DNA of 64,000 bases from Sambucus nigra (GCA_949130495.1 OX422216.1:361484605-361548604); one strand, 5' to 3'; shown: positions 13,235 to 23,900, numbered from the stretch's first letter. A program made the numbers and translations. Notes: generated by a model not told the origin, from the letters alone.

Positions 13235-13472
13235 CTCCCTTTGTCCAACATTAATAGTAACACTTTCCTTTTAGTCCATGTCAAATTAATAGTCATGTTT
13301 CTATAACAAGAATATAAAACTAAGTGATATTACAAAGTAACCCTTTCGAATACCTATGAAGAACAATGATTCAAGTGCATAAATACCATTTTAGGATGAT
13401 AAATTTGGAAAGTAATTTTTTTCTAAAAATTAAGACTTTCAAATGATAATTATAAATTTATGATGGAGGGAC
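13235..13472. mobile_element. Stowaway-like MITE
   Basis: The 238-bp segment begins CTCCCTTTGTCC and ends GGAGGGAC, with TA on both sides (13233-13234, 13473-13474). The ends resemble the CTCCCTCCGTCCC terminus of plant Stowaway MITEs (Tc1/Mariner), and TA is their target duplication. It has no coding capacity and inserted into the CACTA interior. Confidence 0.75.
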
Positions 13473-13781
13473 TATAACAAAACTAATGATGCATCTTAGG
13501 TACAAATTATTGCAGATTCTAAGAGTAGTGATTATAAAACAAGCACTTCCCCAACATTGGTAAGTAAAACCATAAAATATTATGGTGACACAGTAAGAGT
13601 AACAGGAAGATCACGTATAAAAATGATAATAAAGAAAAAGTTACATAAAACAAAATAAGATTCAAGAATGTAGGGAGAGAACGTGCTGATGAACATGTGG
13701 CAGTTACCAATGGTGATCTAAGCACCATAATTCTAGAAAATATAGGAAAAAAAAGTGTGATCGGAAAACAACATAAACACG

Positions 13782-14187
13782 GTACTTGAAAATGTGAGTT
13801 GTTGAGGCGTTGATAAATCTAGTAAAACAGAGGGACCATGCAACATTGAAACTCTTCAGCTTGGGTAGCTTCCAGAACTTCCTCCAGCTCACCCAGGAAC
13901 ATCACCTATTTATAACTATTAGTTATAGGACAATACTTCAACAAACCTTGAATCACCGTGTCCGCCAGCTTTACATCTTTCTGCACAAATTGGGTTATGC
14001 AATACGATAATTGTTGATGATACATTGATACGCATTTGGGTTTGTGAAGGGGAATCAATGCACGGACAAGGAACAACTTATGCACTTCCTTTAAAGGCAT
14101 GGAAAACCCATTGATTATACTTCCTAAGATATCAAGCAACTTCACAATCCTATTGTACTTCTCCGCCTTCAAGGCCATAAACCCCTA
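13782..14187 (-). pseudogene. Captured fragment of PP2A B56 (B') regulatory subunit gene
   Basis: The minus strand encodes [46 protein letters not shown] and, after a stop, VMFLGELEEVLEATQAEEFQ and LNNSHFQV. This is the conserved middle of the protein phosphatase 2A B56 subunit, a helical-repeat protein that directs the phosphatase to its targets. The stretch covers roughly 130 codons of a protein usually near 500. Two in-frame TAG codons replace a Glu (before VMFLG) and a Gln (before the LNNSHFQ block). A plausible acceptor lies at about 14188. The fragment is intronless within this exon, so the capture was from genomic DNA or a single exon. It cannot make a functional subunit. Confidence 0.9.
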
Positions 14188-14246
14188 AAGAGTACAAGAA
14201 GAATCCATGCTCCACCCTAGAGTCCCGAACAATAGTAACACCTTAC

Positions 14247-14315
14247 CTCGGGGATCACGCAACTGGACAACACTCTCAACCCACTATAGACCTTAAATTT
14301 TAAAGAGTGATGCTT
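14247..14315 (-). pseudogene. Possible second, more decayed poly(A) polymerase-like exon
   Basis: The minus strand gives SLKFKVYSGLRVLSSCVIPE and then GTAAGG, matching the 3' end and donor of the fragment at 12659-12740 (VIPE followed by GTAAGT) with a gap in the middle. It may be a duplicated or separately captured copy of the same exon. The resemblance is short and could be chance. Confidence 0.3.
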
Positions 14316-15660
14316 CTTCAAGTAGGATAAAATGAAGGTTGTGTTTGTATTCACATTAACCACTCGAGATAAATAAAGAAATTGCTCCCTTAAAAAACAT
14401 GATGAAATAAATATTAGTTTCATTTCATTTAAGAAGTAAAACGACCTGAAGAAAGAAGACATCCACACAATGTATAATATTTGGACTATTTTCCATATAT
14501 CTTCATGTTTTAGATCCAAAACTTAACCACACCTAAAAGAAATAATAACTCTTGCTCGAAGTATAATTATAAATTTTTTGAAGTGTTGGGCAAAGAGTAA
14601 ATCATCTCATAAACAGTACCTCATTATCCTACTAAGATCATTACTGCTGGCAATATCTAGTACTAGGGGCCAGTACTCATCCGCTCTAGAATTGTTCACT
14701 ATTGATGACTAGAAAAATTCTACCCACGGGTCCATCCCCAAAGCTCTCCATTTCTAAATCCTATAATGACAGGCAACTTCAATTTTTTTTATCCCACCCC
14801 ATCATATTATTTAAGACTGTAATCAAAATCTTGACCTTTCATCCAATAGAAATTAATTTGTTGACATTAATTGTCTTCACGATTCCCGGATGATAGCCAA
14901 AGTTAAGAATTTTTTTTAGAAAAAAAAAAGAATTAAGAGCCAAAAATAGTTGAATAGGGGACCTAGGCTATATGCATTGGGCCAGAAGGTTTGAAATCAT
15001 CATAGGATCGGACGTGGACTACATTATGTAATAAAAATATTAATTCAGCTGCCAATGAATTGAGCCAGTACCAAAATAATAAGGAAAAAAAATAAGAACA
15101 AGAGGGTATGATCAAGTTAGAGATGAAGGCCAAGGGGGAATTACGGCAAACATGATGGACATATCATATAACATACAGAACGATCGGCGTCGATTGACCA
15201 TATTATTTTGTTCAAATGTGTTGGACATTTTCTAAAAGGGAAACATACGGATGAAATTGCAATGACACTATTTTTATAAAAGACGAACGGTCCATTGTGT
15301 TGTCAAGAAAATATACTATTTTAGTAGTTACTTATATTATTTATTTGACCCACGTGACAACACACATATATATATCCTGTCTGGCCACTATTCTGCTCCT
15401 AAGTTATGGCAATTCAGTTCTTTCACAACAAATAAGAATTATATGTGTTAGTTGTGGGACCTGCATATTATTTCAAATTGTAAATTTGTGCTCTGAAATA
15501 TGTTTTTTTTCGATTTCTATTGATCAAAGAATAATGCCACGACGTTGAGATGATGACCATTCATTTGTTAACCTTAGTAAAACGAGTGAGTCCCTCAACT
15601 TATTGGCTGACTTATTAACACTCAATAAATTTGTACTAATCTATTAGTTTAATGGTTAAT
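14316..15660. other. CACTA interior, no gene recognised
   Basis: No protein family was recognised in any frame. The region has intron-like AT-rich composition and scattered short frames only. Confidence 0.5.
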
Positions 15661-15662
15661 GT

Positions 15663-15856
15663 TTACTACAATAACTTTGATAGAGCGATAGAGGATGAGA
15701 CATACTATCCACCATTTCAGGGGTTTCAAAGAGCAAAAGACTACATTGTTGATCAGAAATATCTTTGACAAGCTTAGGAAACACAGAGCCAAAGAGGCCT
15801 TGATTTTTTTGCTTAAGTAAGATGACCCCTTCATCATAGAGAGTATCTATAGAAAC
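15663..15856 (-). pseudogene. Unidentified captured exon-like open stretch
   Basis: A minus frame is open for about 64 codons, beginning after a plausible acceptor (AAAAG at 15857-15861) with VSIDTLYDEGVILLKQKNQG and continuing with FPKLVKDISDQQ and FETPEMVDSM. The composition is like a normal soluble helical protein and unlike the AT-rich noise around it. It lies in the same orientation as the other captured exons. I do not recognise the family. Confidence 0.4.
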
Positions 15857-16310
15857 CTTTTAATCACATCCAATGCATGAAAAGAAATTCAAAACAAACA
15901 TCGGAATGGGATTAAAGGTGCTACAATATAAATTATAGAAACAAAATTCAAATGGGGAGAATAAAATGAGAATTTGTTTGAGCTGTGTTATGGTCAAGAA
16001 AGTTGGGCTCAACCAAAGGTTGAAAAGTGACTATATAGACATATAGTTCAGCTGTGTTCAATTCTTAAAGAAAACCAATCAAAAGACGGATGAAACTCTA
16101 ATGTATAACATGCCTATTTCGAGAATTCTTCATTTCAATGATTTTAGGCTTCTTCATTTCACCGTGAGTGGTGGTTCTTGTATTAAGATTGGATCAATAA
16201 AACAAACTTTATTGACTGCTGAATTAATGTTTTTGTTAGATAAACTCAATAAAACTCATATGGACTCATACCATTAAATAAGAAAGCATAAACAAATCAA
16301 ACTCAGTATA

Positions 16311-16449
16311 AATCATATGGGCGAAGTTTATGAGATATGTGATATGCATATTCAATGAAGTCACTTTCCGATTTAGGAATAAAATTATCTAGGGACTTCT
16401 CATCACCTTTCTTAGAAAGCATGTCAGCACAATCAGCTTCTTCCATAAG
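16311..16449 (-). pseudogene. Captured exon of translation initiation factor eIF3 subunit j
   Basis: The minus strand encodes LMEEADCADMLSKKGDEKSL, DNFIPKSESDFIEYAYHISH and KLRPYD. In plant eIF3j the central segment reads VEEADY...KKGDEK-LDNFIPKSESDFLEYAE-ISHK, so the match is nearly continuous over about 45 codons. eIF3j is a loosely bound eIF3 subunit acting at the 40S decoding site. Only this exon is present and no stop interrupts it. It lies between RPT5 exons upstream and other fragments downstream, all on the same strand. Confidence 0.88.
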
Positions 16450-17504
16450 ATTGTGATAATGGAAAAAGCAGTTATACAAAACTTTAAATAACATAAATTT
16501 ATTGGAACCCATACATCAAGCTACGAGACTATAAACGACATAGCGTAATCTCACATTTCATACAATTATGATGTCATAAAGTTGGAAATGATCAATAATT
16601 GCAGTTCTAAACCAACATATATCTGCTAACATGCTTAGAATACATACTAAGACCTCTCTATGAGGAAAAGGGGATCAAAATATATATAATTTATTCGTGA
16701 AGATATCAGATTACAATCATTACATATTCAACTGAACAATTTATTGCTTTGTTAACTCAAATTAATCTTGTACAACATGAATTTGTTCTCATGTCAAAAT
16801 ACGTTTCGAGAATCAACACAAATCATAAAATTGAAACCACTAGGTCAGTACCTACTCAGATCTTAGTAGATCTACATAGATTTATTAAACTTAACTAAAT
16901 CTATTTAATAAATCTTTCTGCGAATCATAATAAAGATAAAGTAAAACCTAGAGCTGTAAAATTTAGTGATCTTAACACTAAATTGTAATCACATAGAGAT
17001 CTACTCAACTAAAAACATATCTAAAGAAAATGAAATGAATCTAAAGATGACCTTCCTCATGCATTTCATTAGGAGGCGGAAGGACATGATAACAGGCATA
17101 TGGATTTTATCACCAATTGCTTAAGATATTCAAGACCAAAAAAATTGTTATGATATTGACCTAAAAATGCATAATGATTACAAACAACATTCGGTTTTGC
17201 ATTTTGCCTACTTGAAAATATATGTTAGGGAGGAAATATTTGTATAGTTATTGTAAATCTAGATAATGTAGTAATATTAGTGCAATCAAATTAAAGGAGA
17301 TTTCAAGGAATCATGTGTAAATATATGAAGATGAGCATAAATTTCATGGAACTAGATTATGTAGTTACAGTTCCAAATTTTTAATGAGACTGAGTTTTAT
17401 ACATATTTCCATCCTCATGTTTATGTTTATACATAAATTTCCTTGTATATGTAACTAAATAGTATAAAATAAACCCCTAATTTGATTTCCATAAGAAAGA
17501 AAGT

Positions 17505-17640
17505 AATAATATATCAACGATGTTACCGACCAAGTAAGTAAGTTGCTTGTTGAGTTTGATCTTCTCTTGATTCTCTTTTATCTTTTCCTTAAATGAATCG
17601 AATTTAATATTCGTTCTCTACAACTCCTCCAATTGGTACA
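17505..17640 (-). pseudogene. Captured exon 2-like fragment of 26S proteasome ATPase RPT5
   Basis: The minus strand encodes [19 protein letters not shown] followed by TYLVGNIV. This is the coiled-coil to OB-fold transition of RPT5 (proteasome regulatory particle ATPase 5, also called subunit 6A), where the normal wording is [20 protein letters not shown] and then YLVGNIVEIL. A TAG stop stands at the glutamine before RTN, a single C-to-T change from CAG. The next RPT5 exons (OB fold, AAA+ domain) are absent. Confidence 0.92.
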
Positions 17641-17720
17641 ATACAAATTGTAGATTTATTTACAAAACATTCATTCATTCAATCAATCGATAACAACAAA
17701 ATTAAAAGTCAGGTATGCAT

Positions 17721-17808
17721 ATGATCTGGCCTTTAGGATTCGAAATTCATTGCCAAGAAGGCGAGAAGCCCTGACCACATCATCTCTAGACATCGAACTT
17801 AGTAATAT
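17721..17808 (-). pseudogene. Captured first coding exon fragment of RPT5
   Basis: The minus strand reads LSSMSRDDVVRASRLLGNEF then RILK, matching the N-terminal helix of plant RPT5 (SMSTDDIVRATRLLDNEIRILK). It lies about 80 bp upstream of the second RPT5 fragment in the correct order, with intron-like sequence between them, so a genomic segment with at least two exons was captured. The upstream sequence, including a possible 5' untranslated region (17810-17924), is cut by the nested CACTA. Confidence 0.9.
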
Positions 17809-17940
17809 AACAGATAGGGGAGTGAAGAGCTGATCGTTCTAGATTTTAAGAAGTTATCGCCAGATCTCAACGGAGGAGGACAGATCTGAGAGAGGGGGAA
17901 GAAATTTTTGGCGGTTAGGAGATACACTACACCAAATCTG

Positions 17941-18245
17941 CCGAATTGTCACGGCCATTGACCTTGACAAGTTCAACTTGTCAAGGTCAATGACCATGAC
18001 AATTCGGGGTGAGACAACTTTTTTTGTCACGGACTTGTCACAGTCATTGACCGTGACACGTTCGTTAGAATTATCACGGTCGTGTCACGGTCCCTGACCG
18101 TGATAAATTTAGTCACGGTTAATAATCGTGACAAAGCCTTGACCCTTTTAAAAAACATTATCACGGTCAGTGACCGTGACAAGTTCATGACAACCTTATT
18201 TGTCAAGGACTTGTCACGATCAATGACCGTGACAATTCTGGGCAA
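17941..18245. repeat. Left subterminal palindrome array of nested CACTA
   Basis: The word GTCACGGTCATTGACCGTGAC and variants occur about six times, each nearly self-complementary around TGA or TTGA, with a variable spacer. Together with the array at 21915-22075 these are the expected binding sites of the element's DNA-binding transposition protein. Confidence 0.85.
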
Positions 18246-18685
18246 AATTTAAAAAAAATCTGATGGGCAATATGGCCACTGCCACTGCCCAGCAGTATAT
18301 ATGTACCTATTATAGCAACGTTGTACGTATTCAAACATCATATATCCAAATAAACTAAAGATAATGAAAATATACATTCAAAATAGAAACAATATACATG
18401 ACGATATAATCCAAATATAATTCAAATGTACCAACTTAAAAATAATGTCACTACATGTCGGTGTAAATGTGCGGAGGTGAGTAGGCCACACGATATACGA
18501 ATTGGCACACCCATTAATATACATCGTGCCACATTGTTCGTGCAACTAGAATAGGGAGTTCTCCTTCCAGGGTATCACGTGTGTGACGAGCACCTTGGAC
18601 TCGATCTCTTGAAGCTCACGTTCATGAACATATTAAACCCTGGACGATATTCGAGTCCCTCAACCCCCGCCCTATCCACTGGCCA
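18246..18685. other. Spacer downstream of the nested CACTA gene
   Basis: No recognisable frame beyond the end of the gene at 18686. It probably holds the gene's 3' untranslated region. Confidence 0.5.
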
Positions 18686-20088
18686 TCAAATACGTCCAAT
18701 ATGAACATGCTCTGCCAACCAAGTGTCGACATCGGTCTGGTGAAGTGGACCATCGAAGTACGCACGTGTCGGTGATGAAGCAGCGAGGTCCACATCCTTA
18801 TCATCCTGCACCTCCTCCTCTACCGCCTTATCCTCCCCTTTCCCCTTACGATCTCCGCCCAACGTACGCTTAATGAATGAGTACATATCTTGGACCGTCG
18901 CCTCCAAACGGGACAGCTTTGCGTCATGTGAATCCACCGTTCGACCCAACCCAGTGTCGCTCGTCTCCAATCCGATGATCCTAGATTTGGCCACCCGCGA
19001 GCTCACCCCCCTTGTCCTCCCCTTGCGATCAGAGCCAAGCACTTAGCTAAGTGCGTCTGTGGACAAAGATGCCTTGTCGACATCAGACTGCGACTCATGC
19101 ACTTCCTTAAGCTTTGCTTGAAACGACAAAAAGCACATGATTAGTAAAATAAGTAAACTAAAAAATTATAACGTAATTAACAAAAAGTAAACTTTCGGAT
19201 TACTTACAATCGTGGCCGCGACTCTCGGGGACACCTCCTTGTCCTTACCCTTCTTCGTCCGAAGATCCACATAAGTATCGAGCCTATGCGGCTTACCCCC
19301 AGGGCCACTCCCTATCCCCTGAAATAAAATAAAGTAAAATTAGTATCGGCCCCGCAAAGTAAAATAATGCAGAATAATATATTTATGTAGTTATAGACAA
19401 ATTTAATCTTACCATCATCCTATGCTCCACCTCGGCGTAAGACGTCCGGACAGAGTAGTGCACATCCGTCTTTTTTGACCGATTTTCCCTCCCCGATTGG
19501 CGAGATGCCAATTGTCGCTCCCCGATCTCATTGTCAATGAACTTTTGCCACTGTGCCAATGAGATCGGCTCCTTCGGTGAGACAGATTCACGCCTTTGGA
19601 TAATGGACTCTCGTATTTTCCCAAAGTACCGTGTCCACATATTTTTCTTCCACGTCTTGTGTTGCTCCCTCAACTGCTCCAAGACGGAATCGCGTAGCTT
19701 TGGATCCAAGTTGAATTGTTCCTGTCCAACAAATACAATGTTAGTTGTGAATAAATATAAATATAAATAATAAAATGAACTTGAAATCGAAATTGAAATT
19801 GACATATTCATATATATATAAATATATTACCTGTAGTGTCGCCCAAACAGCTAACTTGAGCTCATATGGCACCTCCTTCCAACTCATATACCCCAGGCCG
19901 ATGACCGTCTTTACCATCTCGAGGGATCTCGCTAATAGCTCCGACTTGTTCTCGATGGTAATCCAAAATTTACCATATTTGGGGAGCTTAGGGTCCGAGG
20001 ATCCCTCGTCGCCTCCGCTACCACCGAGTCCAGACGACATCATCATAACCAGCATCATCATCCTTGCCTTAATACCTGAAGGAGACAT
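18686..20088 (-). pseudogene. CACTA-borne Transposase_24-type (Ptta/En/Spm) gene, four exons, interrupted
   Basis: Exons on the minus strand: A 20088-19831 (from an ATG, ends TLQ before GTAATA), B 19721-19413 (EQFNLDPKLRD ... HRMM, donor GTAAGA), C 19318-19208 (GGKPHRLDTYVDL, donor GTAAGT), D 19111-18686. All junctions keep phase 0. Exons A-C match the plant Ptta/En/Spm transposase family (Pfam Transposase_24), with KLAVW, then WKKNMWTRYFGK and NRSKKT. Exon D carries VLGSDRKGRTRG and a coiled-coil-like helix. A TAA codon at 19043-19045 lies in frame in exon D, just before VLGSDR, so the product would be truncated unless splicing avoids it. This family accompanies CACTA elements but is not the catalytic TNP2. 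Confidence 0.78.
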
Positions 20089-20199
20089 TTGTTGTAAAAA
20101 AATGTTATTAGTACAAATAAAAATGAGCATAAATTAGAAGAAGACATGCAAATATGTACAATTACTACAAATAAAAATGAGCACTAATTATTAATTTAC

Positions 20200-21780
20200 T
20201 TTCATACACCCCCTCCCCCACTACACACACGCACACGTACACGCACACACACCACCCCCTGCCTCCCACCACACACACAATAATTATTTTCATCAATTAA
20301 ACTAACAATTAAAGTATACAATTATTAATTTACTAATTTGCAATGAGGACCAATCCTACTTTCATAATTAATCATATATTAATTTAATAATTTACAATAA
20401 GGGGCAATCATATATTAATTTACTAAAAAAATTAATAATCAATCAATTCTTTTACAAGGGACACTGCGCACATACATACATATAGACACACACGTAGCCC
20501 CCCCCCCCCCCTACCCCACCATCCACCCCCATCCCTTCCCCCTCCCCCCCCCCCCCCCCCCACACACACACCTTTCCCCACCCCCTTCCCCCACCCTGCC
20601 CCCACCCCCTCCCCCACCACACACACGCACGCGTACACACACACACACCACCCTCTGTCCCCCACCACATACACAATAATTATTTTCATCAATTAAACTA
20701 ACAATAAAAGTATACAATTATTAATTTACTAATTTACAATGAGGAGCAATCCTACTTTCATAATTAATCATATATTAATTTTCTAATTTACAATAAGGGG
20801 GAATCATATATTAATTTACTAAAAAAATTAATAATCAATCAATTCTTTTACAAAGGACACTACGCACATACACACATAGATACACACGCACCCCCCTACC
20901 CCCCCCCCCCCACCCTCATCCCTTCCCCCTCCCCCCACCTTGCCCCACCCCTTCCCCCACCCTGCCCCCACCCCTACCCCCTCCCCCACCACACACACGC
21001 ACACACACCACCCCCTGCCCCCCACCACACACACAATAATTATTAATAATATAGCCATTTTCAGCCATACCAAAATATCCCTACTTATCTTTATTAATTA
21101 TATCTATAATTAACCACTAAAGAATACCCACCAGATACACCTAAAAACTCACATTGGCCAACCCCCATATGGACAATAATCCAATAATTATTAATAATTA
21201 TATATTGTTCGATATACAAAGTAATTTTCAAAAAAAGTTAAAAAATCCCGTACTCCTTCTAATTCATCTACTCAATTAATTCACTTCATCAATTAAACAA
21301 ACAATTAAAGTATACAATTATTAATGTACTAATTTACATTGAGGGGCAATCCTACTTTCATATGAAATGGGCACTAATTATTAATTTACTTTCATTTAAA
21401 ACTATACAATTAAAATTACAATTAAAGATATACAATTTATTAATTAAAGCTATACAATTGTTAAGATTGCCCCACCACACACACACACACACACACACCC
21501 CACACCCCCCACCCCTCCCCCCGCCACACAGACACGCACACACCTGCACACACACACACACACCCCACCCCCACCCCCATCCCCACCACCACACCCCTTG
21601 CCCCTCTCCCCCTACCACACCCCCTGCCCCCCTTCTCACCCCACCCCCACCATACCTGCACACACACACACACACGTACACACACAGCCCACCCCACCCC
21701 CACCACCCCCTCCCCCACCACACACCACCACACACATATATACACACACACATACATATACACACACATATAGAAATGAA
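20200..21780. repeat. Tandem block with C-rich and (CA)n tracts
   Basis: An AT-rich module (ATTAAAGTATACAATTATTA ... TTTACTAAAAAAATTAATAA) alternates with tracts of C runs and CA repeats. Full copies span about 20290-20690 and 20690-21045, with partial copies near 20160-20290 and 21285-21460. The last C/CA block runs 21475-21770. On the minus strand these become G-rich and upstream of the transposon gene's first ATG. Any long frame here (proline/threonine/histidine or glycine/valine runs) is low-complexity translation, not a gene. Confidence 0.85.
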
Positions 21781-21914
21781 AGATAAAGAGAGGAAAAAAC
21801 ATACCTTAGGGAGAGAGAGAGAGAGAGACCTCGAAATCGCTTAGAGAGAGAAAGAGAGGGAAAAACCAAAATCGTTGGGGAAAAAAAGAAAGGGTATGGC
21901 TTTTTTGCTGTGTA

Positions 21915-22075
21915 AATTATCACGAACGTGTCACGGTCCTTGAACGTGACAATTATTTTAAGTATTGTCACGGTCAATGACCGTGACAATACTTTATCAC
22001 GGGCGTGTCACAGTCAATAACCGTGACACAAAACGCGTGTTTTGTTGTCACGGTCAATGACCGTGACAAGGGTGG
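21915..22075. repeat. Right subterminal palindrome array of nested CACTA
   Basis: About five copies of the TCACGGTCAATGACCGTGA word, matching those at 17941-18245. The two arrays bracket the transposon gene and the C-rich block. Confidence 0.85.
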
Positions 22076-22229
22076 CCGACTGAAAGGTGATAATTTGGCC
22101 ATTTTGGTGTAGTGATAAAAGTGTTTCATGTATGTGAGCGGGGATTTTGAGTTTGGGGAGTAAATTTTAGTCGAGAGGCATTTCTTTCATTCGGGAAAAA
22201 AATATTTTTTTCTAAAAGAAAATCACTCT

Positions 22230-22364
22230 GTAAATATTCTACCAATATTAGTAACACTTATATGAGATTACTAACTGTATTTTATTATGAGAAATAGTAA
22301 TGGTATAATACTGTTAGTAATAAAAAAAAGCAATCTGTTACTAAAAGAGTTCTTTGATGTAGTG
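22230..22364. repeat. Right terminus and subterminal repeats of outer CACTA
   Basis: Repeats of TTAGTAAC/GTTACTAA occur here as at the left end, finishing in TGTAGTG at 22364. The sharing of the same word with 11853-12075 ties the two ends together across the nested insertion. Confidence 0.82.
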
Positions 22365-22367
22365 TAA

Positions 22368-23013
22368 GAGGAGGAACCAACCGTTGAGGGCAAGCTGCAG
22401 CAGCGGGTAGTTTCACTATGACTTCAGGCCTACTAGTGTCATCATTGTCACTCTCATTCAAGGGGGCATCTTCGAACACATTTCATGCCAGGAGAAACCT
22501 CCTTGTCTTTAAGCTCGTTGGGTTGGGGAGGTGATAAATCAATGACTCTCCCACAACGTAGAATGATCACCTCTTGACATTTCTCTTTATGATCATCGAA
22601 CGTAGATCTAACACTAGGTTGACCTTGGGGAGGTCTTTGTCATTGGGCCGAAAACTTGCCCTTATCTTGGACACTGAAGGAAGATTGCAATCTAGAACAT
22701 TCGAGAATTTTAAGCGTTGGTCGCCGATTAAGCTTGCATAAATTGGTTCAAAGTATCCTCGATATTTCTCCACGATGGGGAAATATAAGGTGCAGGAGGT
22801 GGTGCTTTCATGTGTGTAGATTGTTGGAAATGCAAAGGCGGTGGTAGAGGAGGGGGAACGTGTGAATTAGGATTCAACACAGCATGTTGTTGCCCATAAC
22901 GAAAATCGGGATGGTTCCTCCATGAAGGGTTGTAAAAATTCCTGTGAGGGGAATTAAAATTACCCTTAAACGCTCCTATCGCTTCCACTTGCTCTTGATT
23001 CATGGATTTGTAG
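22368..23013 (-). pseudogene. Athila gag, C-terminal part
   Basis: The minus strand encodes MNQEQVEAIGAF, NPSWRNHPDFRYGQQ and a proline-rich stretch, then IEDTLNQFMQ, and farther on PEVIVKLP ... CPQRLVPPL. The NPxWRNHPxF motif and the proline-rich link to protease are typical of Athila/Tat gag. It continues from 32556 across the large-LTR insertion and towards 11849 across the CACTA insertion. Several stops are present. Confidence 0.83.
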
Positions 23014-23018
23014 GCGGG
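23014..23018. repeat. Left target-site duplication of the large-LTR element (GCGGG)
   Basis: GCGGG precedes the LTR start; the right side (32551-32555) reads ACGGG. One base differs, compatible with a 5-bp duplication with one later mutation. Confidence 0.65.
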
Positions 23019-23775
23019 TGTAACAACCCTCGATTTTTGGAGACTGAGAAATTAAATTTTGGGAAAATAAAATTTAATTAAATTAGAGAATTTCAATATT
23101 TGGGAATTGAGGCCCAAAAATTGAGAATATTTTAAAGTATTCCGGATGATATTTTTGAGGGTACCATCGATCCCGGAAGGGTCGAGATAGTCAAAATGAC
23201 TGTCATTGGGTCTTATTTCGGCTCCGGAATGTTTTTAAGTTATTTTGACTTGAATTGGAGTAAACGAGTCATTTAAAGTGTGTATTAACATTTAAAATTG
23301 GGTTTTTGGTTTAAAGGGATTTAAGGCTCACGGATCAAGCCTTTCTCATTGTGAGAAAGAGAGAAAAAGCCCTAGAGAGAGAAGAAGAAAGGAAAGAAGA
23401 AGAAAGGAAGAGAGAGAGGAAGAAAAGCTTTGGGATTTCCGGCCCAACCGCGACATCGAGGACGATCCAACCTCTACAAATCTGAGGCAAGTGTTTAATC
23501 TTGCTAAATAGCTATTTGTGTATTTCATTTCATAATTTGTGGGGTAAAGAAATGGATTTTTGGGTATTAACATCAAAACCTAGATTTTGGGTTTAAATCT
23601 TGAAACCAATGTTATTCTATGGTTTAATCACATATAAATGGTTGGGATGAGATGTAGGATGGGTTTTCTTGTTAATAACATTATTGGGTTAAAGATTTTG
23701 GGGCTTGGTGATGATATTTGGGTATATAATTTCATGGGTTTGCTGAGAAACGGAAATCGGCCAGCTTAACTGGTA

Positions 23776-23900
23776 TGGCCGGTCGACCGCGGTCTGGGGA
23801 CCGGTCGACCGCGCCTTAAGGAAAAAGCCTACTGCATTTCTTCGTAGGCAAAATATGGACCCGCGGTCGACCGGGGGTCTGGGACCGGTCGATCGGTCTC
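23776..23900. repeat. Palindrome cluster GGTCGACC in 5' LTR
   Basis: CCGGTCGACCGC, ACCGGTCGACCG, GCGGTCGACCGG and ACCGGTCGATCGG occur within 125 bp, the first two and last two as pairs separated by about a dozen bases. The matching cluster in the 3' LTR is at 29276-29402 with a few substitutions. Confidence 0.85.

Larger units (their letters stand above)
17925..22114 (-). mobile_element. Second CACTA transposon, nested in the first
   Basis: The ends read CACTACACCAAAT at 17925 and ...TTTTGGTGTAGTG at 22114. Both are flanked by ATA (17922-17924, 22115-22117), a 3-bp TSD. Each end has an array of a perfect palindromic word built on TCACGGTCA/TGACCGTGA. The interior holds one four-exon gene of the Transposase_24 type on the minus strand and a long C/CA-rich tandem block. 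A TNP2-type transposase is not visible, so it should depend on a partner. It inserted immediately upstream of the captured RPT5 exon. Confidence 0.92.
11853..22364 (-). mobile_element. CACTA transposon carrying host gene fragments (Pack-CACTA type)
   Basis: The ends read CACTACAG... at 11853 and ...TGTAGTG at 22364, flanked by TAA on both sides (11850-11852, 22365-22367), the 3-bp duplication of the CACTA (En/Spm) superfamily. Both ends carry subterminal repeats of the TTAGTAAC/GTTACTAA word. No transposase (TNP2) was seen outside the nested second CACTA. Instead the interior holds exon pieces of several host genes in the minus direction, a Stowaway MITE and a second CACTA at 17925-22114. Strand is given after the captured exons. 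Confidence 0.92.

Noticed and set aside
17941..18245. Regularly repeated palindromes, CRISPR-like at first sight
   Set aside because: Spacing and repeat length vary, the same words occur at the other end of a CACTA element with a perfect TSD, and the DNA is from a plant.
21362..21844. 160-codon frame rich in Thr, His and Pro, and antisense Gly/Val-rich frames
   Set aside because: They are translations of CA and C repeats in the tandem block, with no domain and with open frames on both strands at once.
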